A stretch of DNA of 64,000 bases, taken from NCBI GenBank assembly GCA_964472305.1, contig CAYYJR010000018.1, forward strand, positions 1-64,000, read 5' to 3'. Source of the stretch: CAYYJR01 sp964472305. GTDB lineage: Bacteria > Armatimonadota > Hebobacteria > CAIYQO01. The translations under genes were made by a program, and so were the position numbers. The notes under the pieces were generated by a model. The model saw only the letters and a list, made by a program, of their open reading frames with translations. It was not told where the DNA came from and did no database searches. Below are positions 41,803-50,163 of this stretch, in pieces. How positions within the stretch are numbered: the stretch's first letter is position 1; each line of letters starts with the position of its first letter.

Positions 41803-43113
41803 TCAGTGGATGACGCGCGGCCCGGTGTCATTGGAGGTATCGGCATCATCGCTGAAATCCATTGTCTGCAGCATCATCTGACCGAGCGGGCTCAACAGGA
41901 TGCCGGCTTGGTGTAGCGCCAACTCGGTCTGCGATTGCAGGTGGTGGCGGAAACGCGCATCGGTGCGCACGCGCGCGACCAGTTGCTCGATCTGCACCTG
42001 GTCGAGTACAGTGATTGCTTCCAATGCCATTGCTTCCACATCGCCGCCTTGCTCCAGCGAAACGGCGCGCTGGAAGGAGGCCATCGCCGGCGGTAGTTGA
42101 CCGAGCGCCTGGTAGACCACTCCCAGCTTGAAATGGTGGTATGGCTGCGTCGGATCGATTTGCACCAACCGACATAGAATCTCGCGCGCCTCGGTCAGAT
42201 TGCTCTGCTGGTAATACCCCCACGCCAGCAGGTCGAGCGCGTTGGGGTCCTGCGGGTTGCGCGTCAGCAGGCGGCGCGCGTACGGCAGTAGTTCGGGCGC
42301 GGTGCCGTCCTGTTGCAACAGGTCGAACATCAATCCCAGCATTTCCGGGTCACTGAGGTCGTTTTGCAGAAATTCGTTCACGCAGGCGATTGCTTCGCGT
42401 ACGCGCCCGGCCTCGCGCAGCGTGGTGGCTAGGCGGCGCACGCTCTCCGGATCGGTGGGCGCCAATTGGTACGCGCGCTCCAGCGCGGTAATAGCGTGAT
42501 TGATGTTCCCCAGCCGATATTCGGCGAATGCCAGGTAATGCAGCGCATGCACCGAGGTGGGGTCCAGTTCCAGCGCGCGCGTCGCCATGCCGCGCGCCTC
42601 GTCGAACCGTTCGGCCATCAGGGCGATACGCGCCAGTGCGCGATGATGCGCGGGATTATCCGGCTCCAATTCCGCCGCGTAAATATAGGCAGACTGTGCC
42701 ATCTCCAGATTGTCCTGCGAACTCAAAGTGAAACCAAGCTCCGCGTAGACTTGCGGGTTTTCCGGATCCAGTTCCACCGCGCGTTCCAGCAGCGCAAAGG
42801 CATCGTCGGGGCGTCCCAATTCATTCAGACAGAAGGCCTTGGCCAGCAAGGCGTCGCGAAAGATGGTAGGCAGCCACAGCACCCCTTCAGGGAGACGGCG
42901 TTTCCCGGTGCCTTCAATGCGATAAATCCGATCGCGCCGGCGGCGGGGAAGACGACGAAGCACCTGATCAAAATAGGGAATGGCATCTTCCAGCAGGCCG
43001 GCATCTGCTAGTTCGCGACCGGTGTGATAGGCCGTCTCGATGGATCGCAACTCGTTTTGATTGAACTTCGGCACGGGTTCCCTACAGCAAATAAAATCGT
43101 TCACTCTTTTCAT
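41803..43113 (-). CDS. Tetratricopeptide repeat protein
   Basis: A 436-residue protein with about nine TPR units. Clear ones are ALLERAVELDPENPQVYAEL, ATRALELDPTSVHALHYLAF, ALERAYQLAPTDPESVRRLA and YHHFKLGVVYQALGQLPPAM; others are looser. No signal peptide or catalytic domain is seen, so it is probably a cytoplasmic scaffold. The C-terminal tail (about 375-436) is helical and ends DTSNDTGPRVIH. The N-terminus contains two Cys and a basic stretch (RRLPRRRRDRIYR) before the first repeat. Its partner is unknown; folP lies 74 bases downstream behind a stem-loop. Confidence 0.85.
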   Translation of the reverse strand: MKRVNDFICCREPVPKFNQNELRSIETAYHTGRELADAGLLEDAIPYFDQVLRRLPRRRRDRIYRIEGTGKRRLPEGVLWLPTIFRDALLAKAFCLNELGRPDDAFALLERAVELDPENPQVYAELGFTLSSQDNLEMAQSAYIYAAELEPDNPAHHRALARIALMAERFDEARGMATRALELDPTSVHALHYLAFAEYRLGNINHAITALERAYQLAPTDPESVRRLATTLREAGRVREAIACVNEFLQNDLSDPEMLGLMFDLLQQDGTAPELLPYARRLLTRNPQDPNALDLLAWGYYQQSNLTEAREILCRLVQIDPTQPYHHFKLGVVYQALGQLPPAMASFQRAVSLEQGGDVEAMALEAITVLDQVQIEQLVARVRTDARFRHHLQSQTELALHQAGILLSPLGQMMLQTMDFSDDADTSNDTGPRVIH

Positions 43114-43218
43114 TCGCTGTCTCCGTGGCGACTCCTGCCGGCTGCCGCGACGTTTCTGTCATAATTCCTGACAAGGTGCCCCTTGCTCCGCTTGCTCCTG
43201 TTCGACGCCCGGATATGC

Positions 43219-43301
43219 AATAACACCATGCTTCTTCCGACAAGATAAGCGATGTCTTAGAACACCATTGACAATTCGGTGTTATTCATGTATTATTCGG
43301 T
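43219..43301 (+). promoter_or_regulatory. leuA promoter with operator repeats
   Basis: TTGACA (43268-43273) and TATTAT (43291-43296) are 17 bases apart. ATTCGGT occurs at 43274-43280 and 43295-43301, exactly 21 bases apart (two helical turns), flanking the -10. GGTGTTATT at 43278-43286 is inverted as AATAACACC at 43219-43227. AACACC (43261) and GGTGTT (43278) form a further dyad over the -35. The HTH domain of the downstream protein is the obvious candidate to bind them. Confidence 0.65.
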
Positions 43302-43327
43302 AATAAACCAAACGGGGAGGGAAACCC

Positions 43328-45151
43328 ATGTCCACGGTACTGGTCAGACGTCAGGAATTGCTGGCCGCACTGTCTCGTCGTAATTTGAGTCAGGCGAAGT
43401 TTGCCCGGAAGCTTGGTTGCAGCGCGGGCTACCTGTCCGAGTTACTGCAGGAGCGCTATCAACCCTCGGCGGAGCTGCGCGAGCGCATGTTGGCGGTACT
43501 GAACGACGTCGAAACATTCGGCCAGGCCGCGCCGGTGCAATGGGATGACCTGTTCCATACTATCGTCGACGCCGCAGCCGGCGGAAAGGAGGGGATCGTG
43601 CCGACCACGATTCGAATTTTCGATACTACCCTGCGCGATGGCGAGCAATCGCCCGGCGCCAGCATGAATGTAGGCGAAAAGTTGGAGGTCGCTCGTCAGC
43701 TTGCTCGCCTCGGTGTCGATGTCATCGAGGCAGGATTCCCCATCTCGTCAGAGCGCGACTACGAGGCGGTGCGCTCTATCGCCACCGAAGTGCAGGGGCC
43801 GATCATCGCCGGCCTGTGCCGCGCCAGCGAGTTGGACATTCGCCGCGCGGCGGAAGCACTCGCGCCAGCAGCGCACCGGCGCATTCATACCTTTCTGGCC
43901 ACCTCCGACATCCACATGGAGTACAAGCTGCGCAAGACGCGTGATGAAGTGCTGAAGATGGCGGTGAAGGCGGTGACGCTGGCACGCACGCTGTGCGATG
44001 ACGTGGAGTTCTCCGCGGAGGATGCCACCCGCTCCAACGTAGACTTTCTCTGCCAGATTCTGGAAGCGGTTATCGACGCCGGCGCCACCACGCTGAACAT
44101 TCCGGATACCGTTGGTTACGCGATTCCGGAAGAGTTCGGCGAATTGATCGCAACCATTCGGTCGCGTGTACCGAATATCGACAAAGCGGTCATCAGCGTG
44201 CACTGCCACAACGACCTGGGACTGGCGGTCGCGAATTCACTGGCCGCGGTGCGTAATGGCGCCGGGCAGGTGGAATGCACTATCAACGGTCTGGGCGAGC
44301 GAGCGGGCAACGCAGCGCTGGAGGAGGTGGTGATGGCGATGCGCACCCGCTGCGATCGCTTCGGTACCCAGACGAATATCAACACGCACGAAATCACCCG
44401 TGCCAGCCGCCTGGTGAGCGATGTCACCGGCATTCAGGTGCAGCCGAACAAGGCTATCGTCGGTGCGAACGCCTTCGCGCATGAATCGGGCATTCATCAG
44501 CACGGAATGCTGTCGAACAAGCTCACCTACGAAATCATGAACCCGGAGGACGTCGGCGCCGGCGGTAGCAAGCTGGTGCTGGGCATCCATTCCGGTAAGC
44601 ATGCCATCCTGCGTAAACTGCTGGAGATGGGCTACGAGTTGGCCGACGATCAACTGGATAAAGTCGTGCTGCGTGTCAAAGAGATCGCGGAGAAGAAGAA
44701 GGAGATCACCGAGCGTGATCTGGAATCCATCGTAATGGATGAGACGAACCTGGTAACCGAACGTTATCACCTCGACTATATGCACGTGGTCACCGGTTCG
44801 AATATCCTGCCCACCGCCACCATCCGGCTGATCTGCGAGAGTATGTCTATCGGTGAAATCGGCGTGGGCGTGGGCGTGGGCTCGGTGGATTCGGTCTACA
44901 AGACCATCAGCGACATGGTGAAACTGCCGCATAGCCTGGTGGATTACGTCGTGCATTCGGTGACGGGTGGCACCGACGCGCTGGGCGAGGTGACTGTGCG
45001 CATCAGCGATCATGACGGGCATATCTTCAGTGGGCGAGGCGCCAGCACCGACATTATCGACGCCAGCGCCAAGGCCTACGTCCAGGCACTGAACCGGTTG
45101 GCAGCACACCTGCCGAGTATCTTCCAAACCGAAGAGATGGAATCAGTGTAA
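43328..45151 (+). CDS. leuA: 2-isopropylmalate synthase with N-terminal helix-turn-helix
   Basis: A 607-residue fusion. Residues 8-55 (RQELLAALSRRNLSQAKFAR, then KLGCSAGYLSELLQERYQPS) form an XRE-type helix-turn-helix. From residue 91 the protein is a complete LeuA, which condenses acetyl-CoA with ketoisovalerate in leucine synthesis. The synthase shows TIRIFDTTLRDGEQSPGAS, the HxH metal motif CHNDLGLAVANSLA, GLGERAGNAALEE and HESGIHQHGM. The C-terminal regulatory domain ends LPSIFQTEEMESV. Within the frame AAAGGAGG stands before GTG 43598, whose translation MPTTIRIFDTT is where ordinary LeuA begins. Two products may therefore be made, a DNA-binding fusion and plain LeuA. The promoter repeats fit autoregulation. 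Confidence 0.92.
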   Translation: MSTVLVRRQELLAALSRRNLSQAKFARKLGCSAGYLSELLQERYQPSAELRERMLAVLNDVETFGQAAPVQWDDLFHTIVDAAAGGKEGIVPTTIRIFDTTLRDGEQSPGASMNVGEKLEVARQLARLGVDVIEAGFPISSERDYEAVRSIATEVQGPIIAGLCRASELDIRRAAEALAPAAHRRIHTFLATSDIHMEYKLRKTRDEVLKMAVKAVTLARTLCDDVEFSAEDATRSNVDFLCQILEAVIDAGATTLNIPDTVGYAIPEEFGELIATIRSRVPNIDKAVISVHCHNDLGLAVANSLAAVRNGAGQVECTINGLGERAGNAALEEVVMAMRTRCDRFGTQTNINTHEITRASRLVSDVTGIQVQPNKAIVGANAFAHESGIHQHGMLSNKLTYEIMNPEDVGAGGSKLVLGIHSGKHAILRKLLEMGYELADDQLDKVVLRVKEIAEKKKEITERDLESIVMDETNLVTERYHLDYMHVVTGSNILPTATIRLICESMSIGEIGVGVGVGSVDSVYKTISDMVKLPHSLVDYVVHSVTGGTDALGEVTVRISDHDGHIFSGRGASTDIIDASAKAYVQALNRLAAHLPSIFQTEEMESV

Positions 45152-45173
45152 CCGCGGCGTCACCGCACAACAT

Positions 45174-45213
45174 GCGCCGGGAGGGAATGCGTTCCCCCCG
45201 GCGCTGCTGTTTT
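45174..45213 (+). terminator. Terminator of leuA
   Basis: GCGCCGGG-A-GGGAA and TTCCC-CCCGGCGC pair with a single bulged A and a four-base loop, followed by TGCTGTTTT, 23 bases past the leuA stop. Confidence 0.65.
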
Positions 45214-45376
45214 GACGTCTGCCCGGTGGTAACGCTGGTGATAGATGGCCGTTTCGAAACGACCAATCCCCTGACAAAACGACAGCGCAACAACACGCCA
45301 CCGGCAGGGATTGTACGCACGAATAGCGAAAAGATATTTGTTCCGGTCGACGCACCACTGCGAAGGGGCAACATTC

Positions 45377-46223
45377 ATGGCGGATGAGCTGGCGCAGTTA
45401 TCAGCAGAGGTGTGGGCGTTGTGGGCGAAGCAACGGTACACCGAGGCTATTCCGCTCGCTACGCGGTTCTGCGCGCGCGCACACCCTGCCCGGCATGCGC
45501 GGACAGCGGCAATATGCCTACGGATTGAACATGCTGGGCGCACTGTCCTGCCGAGCGGGCGATATCACGCGCGCGGAGATGCTGCTCGGCGAGTCGCTGA
45601 CGCTGTGCCGGCAGCTCGAGCGCGCCGATGCGCTGACCGCCGACGTGCTGGACAACCTGTCGCGTGTCTATATCGCGCTGGACCGTATTACCGAGGCGGT
45701 GGTGCTGGCAGGGGAAGCGTTGGAGATACACCGCCGCACCGTGGGGGAAAATTCCCCGCACTTCACCCGCTGCCGCTGCCATCTGGAGAGCCTGCAACAA
45801 CGGCAATCGCCGCTTCCCACGGCGGAATCATTGCCGGGCACGCCGGTCGCGGAGCCTGTTCCCCTCCCCCCTTCCCCCATCTTTGCCCATCGATCCGCCT
45901 GGTACAATAGCCAGCAGCGGGATGACAGCGCGCACGGCTTTCTCTTCCTGACCCGCATGGCACTGCTCTGGCGTGCGGCGCACTCCGGTATGGTGCGACA
46001 ATTTCCGCTTACCCGCATTTACGCCCTTGGCACGGCAAACGCGCAAGCATTTTCCCTGACGCTGGACGGCGAGGTAATCCGTCACGTATTTTTCGTCGAT
46101 ACCGAAGCCGATGCCTGGGTACAGGAAATTTTCTCCGCGATTCTCGGCGTGTGCCGTGACCCGCTGGCGGAACAGACCGCCCGCGAAGTGGAAGAGCAGT
46201 CATTTGTGCTGGCAGCACGCTAA
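45377..46223 (+). pseudogene. TPR protein with C-terminal beta domain, frameshifted at a (GC)n run
   Basis: The first frame from ATG 45377 reads MADELAQLSAEVWALWAKQR then YTEAIPLATRFCARAH, a TPR-like start. After the GCGCGCGCGC run at 45471-45480 the TPR sequence continues in the +1 frame: RQYAYGLNMLGALSCRAGDI, LLGESLTLCRQLERADALTA, VLAGEALEIHRRTVGENSPH. It ends with a PH-like beta domain (IYALGTANAQAFSLTLDGEV) at 46223. Adding one GC unit joins the halves into about 282 residues. The break is therefore a two-base contraction of a GC repeat. It may be a sequencing error, a real mutation or a phase-variable switch. Confidence 0.7.
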
Positions 46224-46381
46224 ACAGGACATGCGGCATCGCGCACGCGGAGATCACCACTGTTCCATCCGCCAATGATGGAACTACACTCTCCATGTTT
46301 GATGGTAGAGGAGAAGGGGTTGCGTCAGAGAACAATATAGTGTGGACTAACCGCAAATACAAGAGCAGGGGACAACGACGT

Positions 46382-47623
46382 ATGCCCATGACTTCCCGCG
46401 AGCGCGTGCGCGCCGCATTACATTTTCAACAACCAGATCGCGTACCGGTGGATTGTTCCGGCATGCGTTCGACCGGCATCTCCGCCATCGCATACGGCAA
46501 GCTCAAGAAAGCGCTGGGATTGGATAATGAGCCGCCGCATGTCTATGATGTCATGCAGATGCTGGCGGAGATCGAGGAACCGGTGCGCCGGCGCTTCGGA
46601 TTCGACATCGTGCCATTGGAACCGTGGAGCAGCACCTGGCGCTCAGCGGCGGCATACGGTCAGTGGACGCCACATACCTTCTGGGATGGCTCACCCATCG
46701 CGTTTCCCGCCGATCTGCCGCTGGAGAAGACGGCAGATGCGGGGTGGTTTCTCACCTATGGCTCCGGACACCGCTGGGCGCATATGCCGGTGGGCGCCAA
46801 CTACTTCGACAGCATCCCCGGTAATGCACTGCACTTTTCCGACGAACTGCCAATGCCCGCGCTCGACAGCCTCGACTTTCAGCCCAACGTCTCCGACGAG
46901 GAGCTAAGCTGGCTGGCGGCACGTGCGAAGGCCATTCATGATGAGACCGAATATGCCATGCTCGGGAGCGGCTGGGGCTACGGCTTTTCCACTGGCTTCG
47001 GCGGGATTGGCTGGGAAGACTGGATGTGCTTGCTGATGACCGAACCGAACTACTGCTACGACGGGCTGGCGCGGGCGGCGGAAGCGACGGTCGCGCGCAT
47101 GAAGCTGGTCGATCAGGCGGTGGGGCAATATGTGGACGCCTGGATGATCGCCGCGGATGACATGGGCACCCAGCGCGGTGAATACATCAACCCGGAAATC
47201 ACCGCCGAGCTGATTATCCCGCACTATGCCACCGTCTGCGGTTGGTTCCGCGCGCACAGCCGCATGAAAACCTTCCTGCACTGCTGCGGGTCGATCTACC
47301 ACCTCATCGAACCGCTCATCGCCGCCGGCCTTGATTGCCTGAATCCAGTGCAAACCTCCGCGGTCAACATGGAACCCGAGCGCTTGAAAGCCGAATTCGG
47401 CGGGCGCATCGTCTTCTGGGGTGGTGGCTGCGACACGCAATGGACGCTCGGTAACGCCAGCCCCGACGAAATCGACGCCCATGTTCACGAGCGCATGCGC
47501 ATCTTCGCCCCCGGTGGCGGCTTCATTTTCACCCCGGTCCACAACGTGCAGGCCAACATTCTCCCGGAAAACATCATCGCCTGCTACGACGCCGCGAAAA
47601 GATGGGGAGCCTATCAACCGTAG
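46382..47623 (+). CDS. URO-D-fold zinc methyltransferase-like protein
   Basis: A 413-residue protein of the uroporphyrinogen-decarboxylase superfamily. TSRERVRAALHFQQPDRVPV is the family opening. The pattern His300-Cys301-Cys302 with Cys350 (LHCCGS and GGGCDT) matches the His-x-Cys...Cys zinc site of MtaA/CmuA-type methylcobamide methyltransferases, not the Arg/Asp porphyrin site of true HemE. These enzymes move methyl groups between corrinoid proteins and acceptors, for example in demethylation of methylated sugars or lignin units. No corrinoid protein gene is next to it. GGTGGCGGCTTCATT near the end corresponds to GGGFIFTPVHNVQ. ATG 46382 follows AGGGGA. The opposite-strand glycan region begins just beyond. 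Confidence 0.82.
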   Translation: MPMTSRERVRAALHFQQPDRVPVDCSGMRSTGISAIAYGKLKKALGLDNEPPHVYDVMQMLAEIEEPVRRRFGFDIVPLEPWSSTWRSAAAYGQWTPHTFWDGSPIAFPADLPLEKTADAGWFLTYGSGHRWAHMPVGANYFDSIPGNALHFSDELPMPALDSLDFQPNVSDEELSWLAARAKAIHDETEYAMLGSGWGYGFSTGFGGIGWEDWMCLLMTEPNYCYDGLARAAEATVARMKLVDQAVGQYVDAWMIAADDMGTQRGEYINPEITAELIIPHYATVCGWFRAHSRMKTFLHCCGSIYHLIEPLIAAGLDCLNPVQTSAVNMEPERLKAEFGGRIVFWGGGCDTQWTLGNASPDEIDAHVHERMRIFAPGGGFIFTPVHNVQANILPENIIACYDAAKRWGAYQP

Positions 47624-47669
47624 GAATCGGGTACGAACCACCGATTGCAGTATTGACCTGAGAACGGCG

Positions 47670-47717
47670 GTGGCCTGGTGGTAAAGTGCATTCTTCGCAC
47701 CTTTACCACCAGGCCAC
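47670..47717. terminator. Long stem-loop between convergent genes
   Basis: GTGGCCTGGTGGTAAAG and CTTTACCACCAGGCCAC pair perfectly (17 bp), with three further pairs inside after one bulged base. It lies between the stop codons of the URO-D-type gene and the beta-helix gene and can serve both strands. There is no T-run. Confidence 0.65.
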
Positions 47718-47744
47718 ATACCGGTGCTTCCCACGGTTCAGCCC

Positions 47745-49868
47745 CTATTCCCGTACATCTTTCGGGCGCGGGCCGACATCCGACAGGTCGAACGGTTCGA
47801 AACCCATTGCGAAGGCGGGAGAATCGGGTGCGAGGGTGAAGTCGCGGGCGGCGATGTCCTTGCACCGGGGATCGGCGACCAGGGCGAAGTGATCTTGCCC
47901 CAGCGCCTGCCATTCCTCCAGGGAGAGGGTGATGCCGCCGTTGCGGTCGTGAAAGGTGACTGGACGACCGGCAATGTCGAAATACAGGTTGGCGACGAAA
48001 AGCGGATTGCGGTCGGCCAGCCGGCTGTTATACGCGCTGGAGAAGAGCGGCGTGCCATCGGTGATGATGATATTACGCTCCATGGTGAAGGCATGATGTT
48101 CGGCGTCCGCGCGCCCATGGGCAATCTGCGACTCACCACCGAAGGCAAAGATATTGTTGCGCACGATGTTCTCGCGCCCGTAGTGCTGATGAAACACCTC
48201 GCCATTGGTATCATAACAGATATTCTGTTCGATCAGCAGGTGGCTCGACCCTTCATCGGGATAGATGCACCACGCGCCGTAGTGGGCCTTCACCACGTCG
48301 TAGATCAGGTTGCCGCGCAGCACGGTGCCGGGCTGCACGCCCAGCATATAGATGCCGCCCATGTCGGACAGCAGTCCCTGCCCGATGTGATGGATATGGT
48401 TCTTCTCGATCAGGTTGTCGTGTGACACGTTGTCGGTGTAGCCCCACACCCAGCCGCAGGAGACGCCGCTGTAGAAGAGATCGTGAATGTGATTGTGGCA
48501 TATAGCCACCTGGAAGGCATTCATCGATAATACGCCCACCGCGCTGTGGAAAATGCGTCCGCCGGCGGTGATGATGTTGTCGGTGATGCGATGATTGCCG
48601 GTGCGGCGATGCTCCGGGCCGCGTGCGGCGGCGCCGTTGATTTTCACTCCGCCTGCGCCCAGGTCGCGAATGGTGTTGCCCACCACGCGCAAACCCGTGC
48701 ACGCGTCGGCTATCTCCACCCCATACCAGCCGATGTGCTCGATGACGCAGTCCTCGAGGCCGCAGTGACGCGCCGCCTCGAAGTAGACCACGCCGGGCAC
48801 GTCGCATGCCGCCTGATCCACCGCCGCTTTGTCGGTGCGCCCATGGCGTCGGCTTTCCGGGGTGGCACTGCCGGGGATGGCGATGAAGGTTGCACCGTCG
48901 CTGACATCCGGGTGACGCCAGTCAGTGTGGCGGAACGTCAAACCGCGGAAGCGCAGGAATTCGACATACTGCCGTTCATCGGGACTGCCAACCACGCCGA
49001 TGAGTTGCAGGCAGCGCGGCGCATACACCTCCGCTGTCTCCGGATCTTCACCAGGCAGCGGCAAGTAAATGAGCCGTCCGTTGGCGCGATCGAGGTACCA
49101 CTCCCCCGGATCAGTGAGCGCTTCGAAGACGTTGTCGAAGTAGTAATCCGCGAGTTGGCTGCCGTGACTGCCAACGAGCGATGTATGGCTCGGACGCGCC
49201 ATAGTGACCAACCGCGTCGCCGGATCAAGCGCGGCGATGGTTGACCGTTCCTCGATCCAGAAATGCACGTAGACCACCTCGACGTCAGTGAGATTCGCGA
49301 AAGACTGCACGTCGCCTTCGGCGGCTACGAAGCGGGTATAGCCACCCCCACCCCAACTGGCGGGACGCGGCAAACCGGGCACGTCTTCCATGCGATACAA
49401 GTTCGTTTTCGGCAGACGCGGTCGCGTCGCACGGCGGTCATTCACGAACAACTGGCGGAAATGCCACTTCCCCGCTGCCACCTCCGGCAGTTCGACCACC
49501 CATGCCGTCTGTCCGTTCACCTGCTCCACACGCCAGCCACTGATGCGCTCGCCGCCGTCGAGAATAGGGATTTCACCCGGATACGCGGCGTATGTTACCG
49601 GCGCGGAGTCCTCCGCGGTGAAGACAACGGGCTGCGTCAGCGGATACACACCACCGCGCAGCCACACGGTGAGCGGACCCGGCACCCCGCCGGTAATGCT
49701 CAGGCGTGCCGTGCGTCGACCGGGTTGCTTCATGTCGCGGATGCGCTCGCGCGCTTCCACGATCGTGGCTAACGGACCGTCGCTACCCTCGGCATTCGGT
49801 TCCGGCAAGCGGCCGGACCAGGCATTGTTGCCTTGTGGGGCTACAAACAGATCATAAGGACCGAACAT
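47745..49868 (-). CDS. Right-handed parallel beta-helix protein, GH141-like
   Basis: A 707-residue protein starting at ATG 49868 behind GAAGGAGA. The opening YDLFVAPQGNNAWSGRLPEP followed by VYPLTQPVVFTAEDSAPVTY is characteristic of secreted-type beta-helix glycosidases related to GH141. The middle and C-terminal parts repeat short beta-strand rungs with Asn/Gly ladders (VIEHIGWYGVEIADACTGLR, NRIEKNHIHH-type segments). Family members cleave fucose- or xylose-containing glycans; activity here is inference. No signal peptide is seen in this protein, so it would act in the cytoplasm unless exported otherwise. It is the last gene of the minus-strand glycan region. Confidence 0.75.
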   Translation of the reverse strand: MFGPYDLFVAPQGNNAWSGRLPEPNAEGSDGPLATIVEARERIRDMKQPGRRTARLSITGGVPGPLTVWLRGGVYPLTQPVVFTAEDSAPVTYAAYPGEIPILDGGERISGWRVEQVNGQTAWVVELPEVAAGKWHFRQLFVNDRRATRPRLPKTNLYRMEDVPGLPRPASWGGGGYTRFVAAEGDVQSFANLTDVEVVYVHFWIEERSTIAALDPATRLVTMARPSHTSLVGSHGSQLADYYFDNVFEALTDPGEWYLDRANGRLIYLPLPGEDPETAEVYAPRCLQLIGVVGSPDERQYVEFLRFRGLTFRHTDWRHPDVSDGATFIAIPGSATPESRRHGRTDKAAVDQAACDVPGVVYFEAARHCGLEDCVIEHIGWYGVEIADACTGLRVVGNTIRDLGAGGVKINGAAARGPEHRRTGNHRITDNIITAGGRIFHSAVGVLSMNAFQVAICHNHIHDLFYSGVSCGWVWGYTDNVSHDNLIEKNHIHHIGQGLLSDMGGIYMLGVQPGTVLRGNLIYDVVKAHYGAWCIYPDEGSSHLLIEQNICYDTNGEVFHQHYGRENIVRNNIFAFGGESQIAHGRADAEHHAFTMERNIIITDGTPLFSSAYNSRLADRNPLFVANLYFDIAGRPVTFHDRNGGITLSLEEWQALGQDHFALVADPRCKDIAARDFTLAPDSPAFAMGFEPFDLSDVGPRPKDVRE

Positions 49869-50163
49869 GGCGATCGTCTCCTTCGGGGAGTAAGGTTGGG
49901 GTGCAAGCCCCTGCGCATTATAGCGCGGAAGCGCGCGCAACAGTAGTGGACACAGGATATTTCATGCCGATGCGCAATGAACGCCAGGGAGATCTGCGGT
50001 GGCTGGAGCATGATCCAGTGACAACCGAATCAATCAACAAACGGCATTCTCCGAGCGTTCCCCGTTTTATGGCAGGGAAACGCGGACAGATGAAGCGGCA
50101 ACCGTCGGCGCTGATTGCGGCAGGAACGAATAGGTTGGTCATCCTGCGTGGGACGAACGCGCG
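49869..50163. other. Gap between beta-helix and zinc-ribbon genes
   Basis: No gene is supported. The left end carries the GAAGGAGA ribosome site and leader of the beta-helix gene. The rest shows no recognisable RNA or strong hairpin. Confidence 0.4.
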
